Assembly (NCBI RefSeq): GCF_902499115.1
Contig: NZ_CABVPN010000003.1
Coordinates: 62,001 to 126,000 of the forward strand
Reading direction: 5' to 3'
Length of the DNA stretch: 64,000 bases
Source of the DNA: Burkholderia diffusa
Lineage (GTDB): Bacteria; Pseudomonadota; Gammaproteobacteria; Burkholderiales; Burkholderiaceae
A program made the position numbers and the translations under genes. Within the stretch, counting starts at the first letter, position 1; the number at the start of each line of letters is the position of its first letter. The notes under the pieces were generated by a model. It made no database searches, was not told the origin of the DNA, and worked only from the letters and a program-made list of their open reading frames with translations. Of the stretch, positions 42,852 to 51,924 are shown piece by piece.

Positions 42852-44282
42852 GTGTCGACGAATCCCAATGGAAAAGCCGGTGGTCTGATCGAGGTACGCT
42901 CGATCGATTTCATTCCCGACGCCGAACGCCACGGCGGCCTGCTGAGCCAGTTCACGCTGTGGCTGTCGGCGAACATGCAGATCACGGCCATCGTCACGGG
43001 GGCGCTGGCGGTCGTGCTCGGCGGCGACGTGTTCTGGTCGCTGGTCGCGCTGCTGCTCGGCCAGTTCGTCGGCGGCGCGGTGATGGCGTTGCACGGCGCG
43101 CAGGGGCCGCAACTCGGCTTGCCGCAGATGATCTCGAGTCGCGTGCAGTTCGGCGTCTACGGCGCGATGATCCCGATCGTGCTCGTGTGCCTGATGTACA
43201 TCGGTTTTTCCGCCAGCGGCTCGGTGCTGGCCGGGCAGGCCGTCGCGCAACTGCTGCACGTCGGCGACGCGGCCGGCATCCTGCTGTTCGCGGCCGTGAT
43301 CGTCGTGCTGACGGTGTTCGGCTATCGTGCGATCCACTTCGTCGGCCGGATCGCGAGCGTGGTCGGCATCGTCGCTTTCGTCTACATGTTCGCGCAGCTG
43401 TTCGCGAACCACGACGTCGGCGCGCTGCTCGCGAACCGGCACTTCTCGCTCGCGAGCTTCCTGCTGTCGATGTCGCTGTCCGCGTCGTGGCAGATTGCGT
43501 TCGGCCCGTACGTCGCCGATTATTCGCGCTACCTGCCGCGTTCGACGTCGTCGGTCGCCACGTTCCTCGCGGTTGGCCTCGGCTCGGTGATCGGCGCGCA
43601 GGCGGCAATGGTGTTCGGCGTGTTCGCGGCCGCGCTGGCCGGCAGCCAGTTCGCGCACCATGAGGTGTCCTACATCGTCGGCCTCGGCTCGACGGGCGCC
43701 GTGGCTGCGTTGCTGTATTTCACCATCGCGTTCGGCAAGGTGACGGTGACGGCACTCAACGCGTACGGCAGCTTCATGTCGATGGCGACGATCGTCAGCG
43801 GTTTCCGCGGCAAGGGCGCGGTGTCGTCACGCAGCCGTCTCGCGTACATCTTCGGGATGATCTGCGTGTCGACGCTGATCGCGCTCGCCGGCCGCCATTC
43901 GTTCCTGAAGGAATTCACCGCGTTCATCCTGTTCCTGCTCGCGTTCTTCACGCCCTGGAGCGCGATCAACCTGGTCGACTATTACTGCTTCACGCGCTCG
44001 CGCTACGATGTGCCGGCGCTGTCCGATCCGGACGGCCGCTATGGCCGCTGGAACGTGATGGCGATCACGATCTACGTGGTCGGCATCCTCGTGCAGCTGC
44101 CGTTCATGTCGACGCATATCTACACGGGCCCGCTCGTCGACGCGCTCGGCGGCACCGACATCTCGTGGATCCTCGGCCTCGTCGTGCCGGCCGTGCTGTA
44201 CTACGTCGGTGCGCGTGCATCGCGACGCAGCATCCCCGAGCGCCTGATCCTGCCGCTCGAACGCGGCGAGGTTCAGCACTGA
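42852..44282 (+). CDS. NCS1-family permease (cytosine/purine/urocanate type)
   Basis: The GTG start at 42852, preceded by GGAG, gives 476 residues; an in-frame extension to 42657 crosses the operator and is rejected. Twelve helices are predicted. Family features are HGAQGPQLGLPQMISSRVQF, FGPYVADYSRYLPRS and FFTPWSAINLVDYYCFTRSRYDV. NCS1 carriers import nucleobases, hydantoins, allantoin or, in histidine-utilising pseudomonads, urocanate. The HutC-like operator makes urocanate plausible; this is inference. Confidence 0.85.
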   Translation: MSTNPNGKAGGLIEVRSIDFIPDAERHGGLLSQFTLWLSANMQITAIVTGALAVVLGGDVFWSLVALLLGQFVGGAVMALHGAQGPQLGLPQMISSRVQFGVYGAMIPIVLVCLMYIGFSASGSVLAGQAVAQLLHVGDAAGILLFAAVIVVLTVFGYRAIHFVGRIASVVGIVAFVYMFAQLFANHDVGALLANRHFSLASFLLSMSLSASWQIAFGPYVADYSRYLPRSTSSVATFLAVGLGSVIGAQAAMVFGVFAAALAGSQFAHHEVSYIVGLGSTGAVAALLYFTIAFGKVTVTALNAYGSFMSMATIVSGFRGKGAVSSRSRLAYIFGMICVSTLIALAGRHSFLKEFTAFILFLLAFFTPWSAINLVDYYCFTRSRYDVPALSDPDGRYGRWNVMAITIYVVGILVQLPFMSTHIYTGPLVDALGGTDISWILGLVVPAVLYYVGARASRRSIPERLILPLERGEVQH

Positions 44283-44397
44283 ACTGACTGACGCATCGCC
44301 TCGCCCGCGTGCCGGCAGGCAGCCGAGCTGTCCATGCCGGTGCGGGCGTTTCCCGATTGCGGTGTCGCTTACCGCCGCCGTGCGGATCGCCGTGTGC

Positions 44398-45232
44398 TTA
44401 CGAACGCGCGGCGACCGGCGCGCGGCGGCGCTGGATCATCTGCAATGCGACCAGCGCGAGTCCCGCCGCGGCGATCAGCCCGCCGACGAGGTGTCGCGCC
44501 TGTCAGGTGTTCGAGCGTCGGGGCGACATACGTGTACAGCGTGAACATCGCGCCGGCGCCGAGCACCGTGGTCCCGAGCGCGCCGAGCACGACGGGGCGC
44601 GTGAGCACGGACAGTTCGGCGCGCAGGTTCGGCATCTTGCCGGCTGCGCCCTTCGGCAGGGCGGCCAACAGGCCGGCGATCGCGATCAGGCCGAGCGCCG
44701 CGGTTGCCGCGAACGACATGCGCCAGCCGATCATCTGGCCGAGCCAGGTCGCGGCCGGCACGCCGCCGACGTTCGCGATCGTGAGGCCCATGAACATCGT
44801 CGCGACCGCGCTGGCCTGCTTTTCACGCGGCACGAGGCTCGCCGCGACCACCGAGCCGAGCCCGAAGAATGCGCCGTGGTTGAGGCTCGTGACGAGCCGT
44901 GCGAGCAGCAGCGTCGTGTAGTCCGGCGCGACGGCCGACAACAGGTTGCCGATCGTGAAGATCGACATCAGCGCGATCAGCGCCGAGCGATGCGACCAGC
45001 GCGCGAGCAGCAGCGTCATCAGCGGCGCGCCGACCATCACGCCGATCGCATACGCGCTGATCAGCATGCCTGCCTGCGGAATCGACACGTGCACGCCGTC
45101 GGCGATCACGGGCAAGAGGCCCATCGGCGAGAACTCGGTCGTGCCGATGCCGAAGGCCCCGGCGGCGAGCGCCAGCAGCGGCAGCGCGGCGCTGCCGCCC
45201 GGGCGGGAAGGGGAAGAAGTCGTGCTGTTCAC
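44398..45232 (-). pseudogene. MFS transporter (AraJ/YdhP-like) with internal deletion
   Basis: From the GTG at 45232, preceded by AGGAG, the frame encodes a normal DHA1 N-terminal half: LALAAGAFGIGTTEFSPMGL, LISAYAIGVMVGAPLMTLLL and SLNHGAFFGLGSVVAASLVP. Helix 7 and YTYVAPTLEHLTGA follow. At about 44495 the frame breaks. A different frame then supplies a last helix, GGLIAAAGLALVALQMIQ, and a natural end RRRAPVAARS-stop at 44398. Relatives are about 400 residues long, so roughly 130-150 residues (helices 8-11) are missing. Confidence 0.8.
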
Positions 45233-45433
45233 GCGATGAGCTCCTGCAAGCATTGGGCAACGGCACCGGGCCATTGCGGACAGGGTGAAGTGTGCCTGCA
45301 TTACTTTTGCGGAAAAAGCCGCGCTCCGGCGAAATTATCTTGATTCGATATCAATAATCCGGAGTCGAGGCGGCATGCGCGTGCGGCCCGTGGGGCGCAG
45401 GTTTCAGCGATTCGTCGGCGCGGCTCGCCGTCG

Positions 45434-45506
45434 AAAAAAGCCCCGGTCACAGGGGGGCCGTGACCGGGGCGAAAAGCATCCGCTCTTTGGCACGAGGGTT
45501 GGATGC
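45434..45506 (-). ncRNA. Candidate small RNA ending in a strong terminator
   Basis: On the minus strand a near-consensus -10 TATACT (45518-45513) precedes an about 73-nt stretch with two hairpins. GCATCC (45506-45501) pairs with GGATGC (45481-45476). GCCCCGGTCAC pairs with GTGACCGGGGC over 11 bp and is followed by TTTTTT (45470-45434). No gene on the minus strand ends nearby: the LysR stop is about 265 bp upstream. The remaining bases of the 504-bp gap (45233-45736) show no gene. Function is unknown. Confidence 0.35.
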
Positions 45507-45736
45507 GGGCGCAGTATATTTCGGGGCATAGGCTTTCGAACTGACGTTTAACGGCCTCTTTTGGTGCCAATTTAACAATTCCGACGTGACGGCGTCATTC
45601 GCCTTCGATCTGAAAGATTTTTCGTCGGTCCGAGCGGATGTTTAGTGCGCGATAACGGCGAAGCCGGCTGAATCCACGGCCATGCGACGAGGCGGAATCC
45701 ACCGCCCGCGCACGGATGGCGCATGTCGGCGATCGA

Positions 45737-46648
45737 TCATTCCGCCTGGCCGGCCGCGTCGCGCACTGCTTCGAGAAACCGCGCGACGACGGGAGACGCC
45801 GGCACCGCCGCACCGTCGAATACGAACTCGATGTCGAAGCGGCTCGCGAGTTCGTCGAGCGCGACGAGCCGGACCGTGCGCGGGCACGTCGGCGACGCGC
45901 TTTCCGGCACGAATGCGCAGCCCATGCCGGCCGCCACGAGACCGATCAGCGTCGGGATGTCGCTACCCACCTGCGCGATGCGCGGCGTGAAGCCGGCCTG
46001 TTCGCACTGCACCATCAGGAAGCGGTGGTGCGCGGCGGAGCGCTGCGCGTCGAACCAGACGAACGGTTCGTGTGCGACGTCGGCGAGCGTGCGCGGCGCG
46101 CGGAAGCGGCCGCCGGGCGGCGCGGGCATCGCGAGCACGAAGCGGTCGCTCAGCAGCCGCACGCCCGACAGATGCGGCGCTTCGTCTCGGCGCCACGCCA
46201 TGATGCCGCCGTCGAGCTGGCCGCGCGTCAGCGCTGCCGCCTGTTCGGCAGACAGCATCGGCGCGATCGATAGCTTCACGTCCGGACACGCGTCGCGAAA
46301 CGCCTTCAGCACGTTCGCGACGACCGGCAGCGGCAGGCAGTTCGGCAGCGCGCCGAGGCGCAGCTCGCCGAGCTGGCCGGACGCGCTGCGCAACGCGCGT
46401 TCGCGGCTGTCCTGCAACGTCGCGAGCAGGCCCGTCGCATCCTGCAGGAAACTCGCGCCGGCCGCCGTCAGCGTGACGCCCGTCGCGCGGCGGATCAGCA
46501 GCGGCGTGCCGATCGCATCCTCGAGCTCGCGAATCTGCCGCGACAGCGCAGGCTGGACGATGCCCGCCGCGCGGGCGCCGGCCATCACGCTGCCGGCCTG
46601 CGCGACGGCCACGAAGTAACGCAGGTGACGCAGTTCGATCTGGCGCAT
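45737..46648 (-). CDS. LysR-family transcriptional regulator
   Basis: The start MRQIELRHLRYFVAVAQAGS gives 303 residues; the longer frame to 46822 overlaps the divergent promoter. The winged HTH reads SVMAGARAAGIVQPALSRQIRELEDAIG (two adjoining stretches). The effector domain runs from about residue 90. It is divergent from the PLP dehydratase gene, 172 bp apart, so it probably controls that gene, responding to a related amino acid. This pairing is inference. Confidence 0.88.
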   Translation of the reverse strand: MRQIELRHLRYFVAVAQAGSVMAGARAAGIVQPALSRQIRELEDAIGTPLLIRRATGVTLTAAGASFLQDATGLLATLQDSRERALRSASGQLGELRLGALPNCLPLPVVANVLKAFRDACPDVKLSIAPMLSAEQAAALTRGQLDGGIMAWRRDEAPHLSGVRLLSDRFVLAMPAPPGGRFRAPRTLADVAHEPFVWFDAQRSAAHHRFLMVQCEQAGFTPRIAQVGSDIPTLIGLVAAGMGCAFVPESASPTCPRTVRLVALDELASRFDIEFVFDGAAVPASPVVARFLEAVRDAAGQAE

Positions 46649-46820
46649 GCGGTGTCGACTCCGGTTGTCGGCCTTGATTCGGTGGATATGCCTGTCAAGC
46701 ATAGCAAGTGCCATTCGATGGTATTGGAAAAGCATGGCGGACGTGCCGTACGATGATCGACGTTGCCGGGCCCGTTCACGGGCCGCGTGCGTTCCCTTTG
46801 TCCCGACCGTGTCCCGCACC

Positions 46821-47741
46821 ATGCCGCTTCATATCCAGACCCCCTATATCCGCTCGCAAATCGCGTCGCGCCGTCTCGGCAAGCACATCCGATTGAAGCT
46901 CGACGCGCTGCAGCCGTCCGGTTCGTTCAAATTGCGCGGCATCGGCGCGGTGTGCGAAGCGCGGCATGCGGCCGGCGCGCGCCGGTTCGTGTCGTCGTCG
47001 GGCGGCAATGCGGGCATCGCGGTTGCGTATTGCGGTCGCGAGCTCGGCGTGCCGGTGCTCGTCGCCGTGCCGGAAACCGCGTCGGCCCGCGCGCGGGCGC
47101 TGATCCGCGCGGAGGGCGCGGAGGTGGTCGTACACGGCGCGAGCTGGGTCGAGGCGAACGCTTACGCGCTGTCGGCCGTCGGTGCGCATGACGCGTTCGT
47201 GCATCCGTTCGACGACCCCGTGCTGTGGCAGGGGCACGCGACGATGATCGACGAGATGGCGGCGGCCGGCCCGAAACCCGACGCGGTCGTGCTCGCGGTC
47301 GGTGGGGGCGGGCTGCTGTGCGGCGTCCTCGAGGGGCTCGCACGCAACGGCTGGCACGACGTGCCGGTCGTCGCGGTCGAGACGGAGGGCGCGGACAGCT
47401 ATGCGCGCTCGGTCGCGCAGGGGCATCCGGTCGAATTGCCGGCGATCACGAGCATCGCGACGTCGCTCGGCGCGAAGCGGCCGTGCGACGCGGCGGTCGA
47501 GTGGGCGAAGCGGCACGCGATCCATCCGGTCGTCGTGTCGGATGCGCAGGCGGTGGCTGCGTCGCTGCGGTTCGTCGACGAGCACCGGATCGTCGTCGAG
47601 CCGGCGTGCGGCGCCGCGCTGGCCGCGCTCGAACAGCCGGTGCCGGTGCTTGCTCGTGCGTCGGATATCGCGGTGATCGTGTGCGGCGGCGTGACGGCGA
47701 CGGCCGAGCAGTTGCAGACGCTGAACGCGACGTTGCAGTAA
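46821..47741 (+). CDS. PLP-dependent L-serine/L-threonine dehydratase (SDH-like)
   Basis: The start MPLHIQTPYIRSQIASRRLG gives 306 residues. The PLP Lys37 lies in QPSGSFKLRG. The phosphate-binding glycine loop is VLAVGGGGLLCGVLEGL, and SSSGGNAGIAVAYCGRELGV is the usual substrate loop. There is no ACT domain, which matches the mammalian SDH/CHA1 group rather than biosynthetic IlvA. It deaminates serine or threonine to pyruvate or 2-oxobutyrate. The LysR gene is divergent from it. Confidence 0.88.
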   Translation: MPLHIQTPYIRSQIASRRLGKHIRLKLDALQPSGSFKLRGIGAVCEARHAAGARRFVSSSGGNAGIAVAYCGRELGVPVLVAVPETASARARALIRAEGAEVVVHGASWVEANAYALSAVGAHDAFVHPFDDPVLWQGHATMIDEMAAAGPKPDAVVLAVGGGGLLCGVLEGLARNGWHDVPVVAVETEGADSYARSVAQGHPVELPAITSIATSLGAKRPCDAAVEWAKRHAIHPVVVSDAQAVAASLRFVDEHRIVVEPACGAALAALEQPVPVLARASDIAVIVCGGVTATAEQLQTLNATLQ

Positions 47742-48011
47742 CGCGGTGGCGCGCGTGCCGCGGCGCAGCCGGGCGGCGATGCGGGCGAAGACGTAACGAC
47801 GGCGTGATCGCGCGGCGGGAATGATCGGGGGCGTCCGAGGACCCGGGATTCATGTGGTCCGCGCGACGGGTTGCACTCGATCGCCGGTCACGTTACGGCG
47901 CGCATGCGCAACCGGCCTTCGGGTGTACGACGATCACGTGGCGCGGCGGGGAAGGGCGCACATGGCGCGCCGCGCGCGACGGGCGCACGACGCGGAGAGA
48001 CGGTCGCGCGA

Positions 48012-49091
48012 TCAGTTCGCGGACGGCGCGCTGGCACCGGTCGGTGCGGACGAGGCGACTGGATCGGCGGCAGCGGGCGCGGGGGCCTTGTCAGCCGATA
48101 CCGGAGCAGCGTTCGCGGGGGCCGGTGCCGAGGCTGCCGGGGCAGGCGCGGCCGATGCCGACGTTGGTGCAGTTCGCGTGGCAGCGGCAGGCGTCGATGC
48201 GGGCGGTGCCGAGGCAGACGCGGGCGTCCGAACGGAGGCAGGTGCCGAAGCCGACATCGAAGCAGGCACAGCCGACGCGGGTGCCGGAGCCGATGCCGAG
48301 GGCGAAGCCGGCACGCCACCCCGCATCGCCGCCGGCGCGACCACGGCCGATGCCGCAGGCGAGGCAGGCGCGGCCGACATGCCCGAAGCCGGCGCGACGC
48401 CCGGCCCCGACAGCGGCACCGGCGCGGCGGGCGGCGTCGGCACGACCGGCGTCGTCATCTTCATCGGCTCGCCCTGCGGCGTCGGCGCGGGTTCGGGCAG
48501 CGGCGTGACGGGTTCCTTCTCGGCCGCCTTCACGGTTGCGCGGTCGCGGCGGGCCGGATCGATCTTCAGAAAATGCTCGACGAGGTTGAAGAAGCGCTCG
48601 TAGAACACGCCGGCGGGAATCGTCTCGCTGGCGGTCTTGACGAGCGCGTCGTCGCTCGACCCGATCGGCAGCGACAGCGAGCCGAACACGCTGAGCCCGA
48701 CGCTCGCCGACGTATTCGACTTCTTCAGCGTGTAGCGGTCCTGCACCGCGTTCACGTACGCGATGCTCGACGAGCCGTCGGCATTCGCGTCGGCGCACAC
48801 GACGTGAAACTCGATCACGACGTGCATGTCGTTGCTCGGCTGGAAATTCTTGCTGCCGTCGACCGCATCGTTGCGCGACGACGACACCACGTAGCCCTGG
48901 CTCAGCAGCGCGCGCCGCGCGGCCTCGCAGGACGCGTCGGATTTCGAGCGGAACGTGTGCGCGTACGGGCTGCTCGTTGCGTCGAACTGCTCCTGCTGGT
49001 AGATCGGCTTGGGCGGCGACGAGCACGCCGCCAGCACGGTCGCGGCCGCGAGCGCGCACGAAACGGAAAACAGGCGAAATCGGTTGTGCAT
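48012..49091 (-). CDS. DUF2242 lipoprotein with Ala/Pro-rich tail
   Basis: A 359-residue product with a lipobox, LAAC, at Cys23. Residues about 30-195 form a compact domain (CEAARRALLSQGYVVSSSRN, MHVVIEFHVVCADANADGSS, GVFYERFFNLVEHFL) that I recognise as DUF2242. From about residue 205 onward the protein is low-complexity Ala, Pro and Ser (PVPLSGPGVAPASGMSAAPA and similar), as if spanning the periplasm or cell wall. Function is unknown. No other gene within 120 bp shares its strand upstream. Confidence 0.8.
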   Translation of the reverse strand: MHNRFRLFSVSCALAAATVLAACSSPPKPIYQQEQFDATSSPYAHTFRSKSDASCEAARRALLSQGYVVSSSRNDAVDGSKNFQPSNDMHVVIEFHVVCADANADGSSSIAYVNAVQDRYTLKKSNTSASVGLSVFGSLSLPIGSSDDALVKTASETIPAGVFYERFFNLVEHFLKIDPARRDRATVKAAEKEPVTPLPEPAPTPQGEPMKMTTPVVPTPPAAPVPLSGPGVAPASGMSAAPASPAASAVVAPAAMRGGVPASPSASAPAPASAVPASMSASAPASVRTPASASAPPASTPAAATRTAPTSASAAPAPAASAPAPANAAPVSADKAPAPAAADPVASSAPTGASAPSAN

Positions 49092-49217
49092 GGCGTCTTT
49101 CAGAAGGCTCGGCGAGATGCGCGGAGCTGCGGGCGCAGCGGCGGGGCCGGTGCGATGCGCGTGGCAATCTCGTATGGCCGGGGCGTCATTATAGTTTCGT
49201 TTGATGTCGCGCTCGCT

Positions 49218-50111
49218 TCAGGCGGTCGGCGCCGGCCGCGCGGCGGCGAGCAGGCGCGACGCCAGCGGGTGGTGTTCGCCGCGCCGCGAGCGGATCGCAT
49301 GGATCTCCTCGGTCACGTCGCCCGCCCGGCCGAGCCGGCGCAGCCCGCGCAGCAGCGACGCGTCGTTCGCGCCGAGTTCGCTGAGCGGAAACACGCCGAG
49401 GCCGCGCGCCGCGAACACGGCCATCAGCGCGCTGTCCTCGAATTCCCCGGCCACGCGCGGCACGATCCGTTCCCGTTCCAGCCACAGGTCGAGGCGGGCG
49501 CGCAGCGCCGAGTGGGCGGTCGGCAGCAGCACCGGCAGCTCGGCGAGGCACTGCGGAAAGCGCTGCCGCGCAGCCGGCGTGACGAGTGCCGCGGGTCCGT
49601 ACCAGTCGACCGGCGACGCGACGAGCCGCTCGCTCGTCACGCGCAGGTTCGACCCCGACGGCGCGCCCTGGCCCGCCAGCACGAGGTCGAGGTGATGCAG
49701 CGCCAGTTCCGCGAGCAGCGCGTCGTGCTCGCCCTCGTGGCACAGCAGCCGCAGCGTGGGCGTATCCAGCACGGGCGCGAGGATCGCGTGCGCGGCGAGC
49801 TTGGAGATGCCGTCGGCGAGCCCGACCGCGAGCCGCACAGTCGGCTGGCTGGCCGCCGCGCGCACTTCGTCGGGAATCAGCCGGCCCATCTCGAAGATGA
49901 CCTCCGCGCGCGCATACGCGGCCTGGCCGGCGTCGGTCATCGCGACGCCGCGCCCGGCGGGGCGCAGCAACTGGTGCCCGAGCGCCTTCTCGAGTTCGCG
50001 CACCTGCGCGCTGATCGTCTGCACGGCCATGTCGAGCCGCGCGGCCGCGCGCGCGAAGCCGCCTTCCTTCACGACGACCCAGAAATAGTACAGATGTCGG
50101 AAATTGAGCAT
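49218..50111 (-). CDS. nhaR: LysR-family regulator, NhaR-like
   Basis: A 297-residue protein beginning MLNFRHLYYFWVVVKEGGFA, the characteristic NhaR start. The HTH is ARLDMAVQTISAQVRELEKALG. The effector part includes LAVGLADGISKLAAHAILAP and RLLCHEGEHDALLAELALHH, both typical of NhaR (LysR regulators of ion homeostasis). It is divergent from terC across 107 bp, suggesting it regulates the TerC protein. Confidence 0.85.
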   Translation of the reverse strand: MLNFRHLYYFWVVVKEGGFARAAARLDMAVQTISAQVRELEKALGHQLLRPAGRGVAMTDAGQAAYARAEVIFEMGRLIPDEVRAAASQPTVRLAVGLADGISKLAAHAILAPVLDTPTLRLLCHEGEHDALLAELALHHLDLVLAGQGAPSGSNLRVTSERLVASPVDWYGPAALVTPAARQRFPQCLAELPVLLPTAHSALRARLDLWLERERIVPRVAGEFEDSALMAVFAARGLGVFPLSELGANDASLLRGLRRLGRAGDVTEEIHAIRSRRGEHHPLASRLLAAARPAPTA

Positions 50112-50218
50112 CGGATCGTAATTTCGGAAAAACCGAATTAAAAATCAGATTCTCTCTGATTTTTACGAAGTTCGTGGCGGCATATCATCTGGCTTTCCAC
50201 TTTCGTATCGGCCCATTC

Positions 50219-50974
50219 ATGGACTACCTGCTGACGCTTGCCGCCGACCCCGCCGTCTGGGCCGCGCTCCTCACGCTCGTCGTGATGGAAGTCGTGCTCG
50301 GCATCGACAACCTGATCTTCATCTCGATCCTCAGCAACAAGCTGCCCGAAGCGCAGCGCGCCCGCACGCAGCGCCTCGGTATCGCGCTCGCGCTGGTGAT
50401 GCGCCTCGCGCTGCTCGGCAGCGTCGCGTGGATCGCGAGCCTCACCGAACCCGTATTCACCCTGTTCGATCACGCGTTCTCGTGGCGCGACATGATCCTG
50501 CTGTCGGGCGGCCTGTTCCTCGTGTGGAAGGCGACCACCGAGATCCATCACCACGTGTCGCACGACGGTGAAGGCGCGGGCGGTGCCGGCGGCGCGGCCG
50601 GCCTGACGATGTGGGCCGCGATCGGCCAGATCGTGATGCTCGACATCGTGTTCTCGATCGACAGCATCGTGACCGCGATCGGCATGACCGAACACGTGCC
50701 GATCATGTTCGTCGCGGTGATCGTCGCGGTGAGCGTGATGCTGTTCGCCGCGCAGCCGCTCGCACGCTTCATCGACCGCAACCCGACCATCGTGATGCTC
50801 GCGCTGTCGTTCCTGGTCGTGATCGGCATGACGCTGATCGCCGAAGGGTTCGGTTCGCACGTGCCGAAGGGTTACATCTACGCGGCGATGGCGTTCTCGG
50901 CCTTCGTCGAAGGCATGAACATGCTGGCTCGGCGTGCGAAGGCGAAGCGCGCGGCACGCACGCAAGGTCACTGA
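50219..50974 (+). CDS. TerC-family integral membrane protein
   Basis: The start MDYLLTLAADPAVWAALLTLV gives 251 residues. About seven helices are predicted. The two conserved acidic motifs appear: VVMEVVLGIDNLIFISILSNKLP and IGQIVMLDIVFSIDSIVTAIGM. A His-rich loop (EIHHHVSHDGEG) sits between them. TerC/Alx proteins export Mn(II) or other metals, and some support tellurite resistance or metalation of exoenzymes. No yybP-ykoY riboswitch was seen upstream; control by the divergent NhaR-like regulator is more likely. Confidence 0.9.
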   Translation: MDYLLTLAADPAVWAALLTLVVMEVVLGIDNLIFISILSNKLPEAQRARTQRLGIALALVMRLALLGSVAWIASLTEPVFTLFDHAFSWRDMILLSGGLFLVWKATTEIHHHVSHDGEGAGGAGGAAGLTMWAAIGQIVMLDIVFSIDSIVTAIGMTEHVPIMFVAVIVAVSVMLFAAQPLARFIDRNPTIVMLALSFLVVIGMTLIAEGFGSHVPKGYIYAAMAFSAFVEGMNMLARRAKAKRAARTQGH

Positions 50975-51058
50975 GCCACCGCGCGTGACGCCGGCTGTGG
51001 CCGGCTCGCGCGCGTCACACGGAACCCGGACGACATTCGCCCGGAAAGGAGAGACGCG

Positions 51059-51361
51059 ATGAAATGCCCTGTCTGCAAGACGCCCGACCTGCTGATGGCC
51101 GAGCGCCAGTCGATCGAGATCGACTACTGTCCCACCTGCCGCGGCGTGTGGCTCGATCGCGGCGAACTCGACAAGCTGATCGCCCGCGAAACCGATGACG
51201 CGCCGGCACGCCGCGACGCCGCGCCGGCGCCACCCGATGCGCCCGCGCAGCGCGGTCGCGACGACGGTTGGGGACGCGACGGGCGCTCGCACGACGAGCG
51301 TTACCGGCACGACGGCCGGCGTCGCAAGAAGTCGGTGTTCGACCTGTTCGATTTCGATTGA
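51059..51361 (+). CDS. zf-TFIIB-type zinc-ribbon protein
   Basis: A 100-residue protein with a zinc ribbon in the first 33 residues: MKCPVCKTPDLLMAERQSIE and IDYCPTCRGVWLDRGELDKL give two CxxC pairs. This is the bacterial zf-TFIIB family. The remainder is polar and basic (RGRDDGWGRDGRSHDERYRH) and ends SVFDLFDFD. It is probably a small nucleic-acid- or protein-binding factor of unknown role. It follows terC by 84 bp, and AGGAGAG precedes the ATG. Confidence 0.85.
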   Translation: MKCPVCKTPDLLMAERQSIEIDYCPTCRGVWLDRGELDKLIARETDDAPARRDAAPAPPDAPAQRGRDDGWGRDGRSHDERYRHDGRRRKKSVFDLFDFD

Positions 51362-51399
51362 AGCCACCGGCAGCCGCCGCATGCCGCGCGTCGTGAAAC

Positions 51400-51436
51400 A
51401 AGCCCCGCACAGGCGTTGCCTGGCGGGGCTTGTTCA
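51400..51436. terminator. Bidirectional Rho-independent terminator
   Basis: AAGCCCCGC (51400-51408) and GCGGGGCTT (51423-51431) pair over 9 bp between the convergent zinc-ribbon and hsp20 genes, with T-rich sequence on both sides. Confidence 0.7.
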
Positions 51437-51474
51437 TCGCCGGTACGGCCACGGGCAGTGCCGGGGCGCGACGC

Positions 51475-51897
51475 TCATGCGTCGCCGGCTTTCACGTCGA
51501 TACGGCGCGGGCGGGCTTCTTCGCGACGCGGAATCGTCAGCGTGAGCACGCCGTCGCGCAGGTTCGCGTCGATCCTCGACGTGTCGAGGTCCGCACTCAG
51601 CGCGAACGTGCGAACGAAGCGCGGCGCGCGAACTTCCGCATGCCGCACGCGCAACTCGGCCGGCGTGTCGATGCGCGCTTCGGCTTCGATCGTCAGCGTA
51701 CTGTCGTGCACCTTCACGTCGAGGTTTTCCCGCGGCACGCCGGGCAGATCGGCGCGCAGCGTGACGCACTGCGAATCTTCGACGATGTCGACGGCCGGCA
51801 CGATCGCGGGCCGACGCGATGCGTCCTCGGCGGCGGCGGTAGCGCCAGCGGACGGGGTGCCGGGCTGGCGTTCGGTCAGGGTCTGGCTCGTATTCAT
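51475..51897 (-). CDS. Hsp20/alpha-crystallin small heat-shock protein (second)
   Basis: A 140-residue protein. The alpha-crystallin domain spans about residues 35-135, with ADLPGVPRENLDVKVHDSTL and the IxI-flanking GVLTLTIPRREEARPRRIDV. It prevents aggregation of unfolded proteins as an ATP-independent chaperone. It follows the other hsp20 gene by 27 bp on the same strand, so the pair is probably an operon whose products may co-assemble, like IbpA and IbpB. Confidence 0.9.
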   Translation of the reverse strand: MNTSQTLTERQPGTPSAGATAAAEDASRRPAIVPAVDIVEDSQCVTLRADLPGVPRENLDVKVHDSTLTIEAEARIDTPAELRVRHAEVRAPRFVRTFALSADLDTSRIDANLRDGVLTLTIPRREEARPRRIDVKAGDA

Positions 51898-51924
51898 GTC
51901 GTTCTCCTGAGGGTGATGCCGAGG

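Noticed and set aside
45301..45570. An 89-codon minus-strand frame over the candidate small RNA
   Set aside because: It runs through a strong terminator hairpin and has no Shine-Dalgarno or domain.
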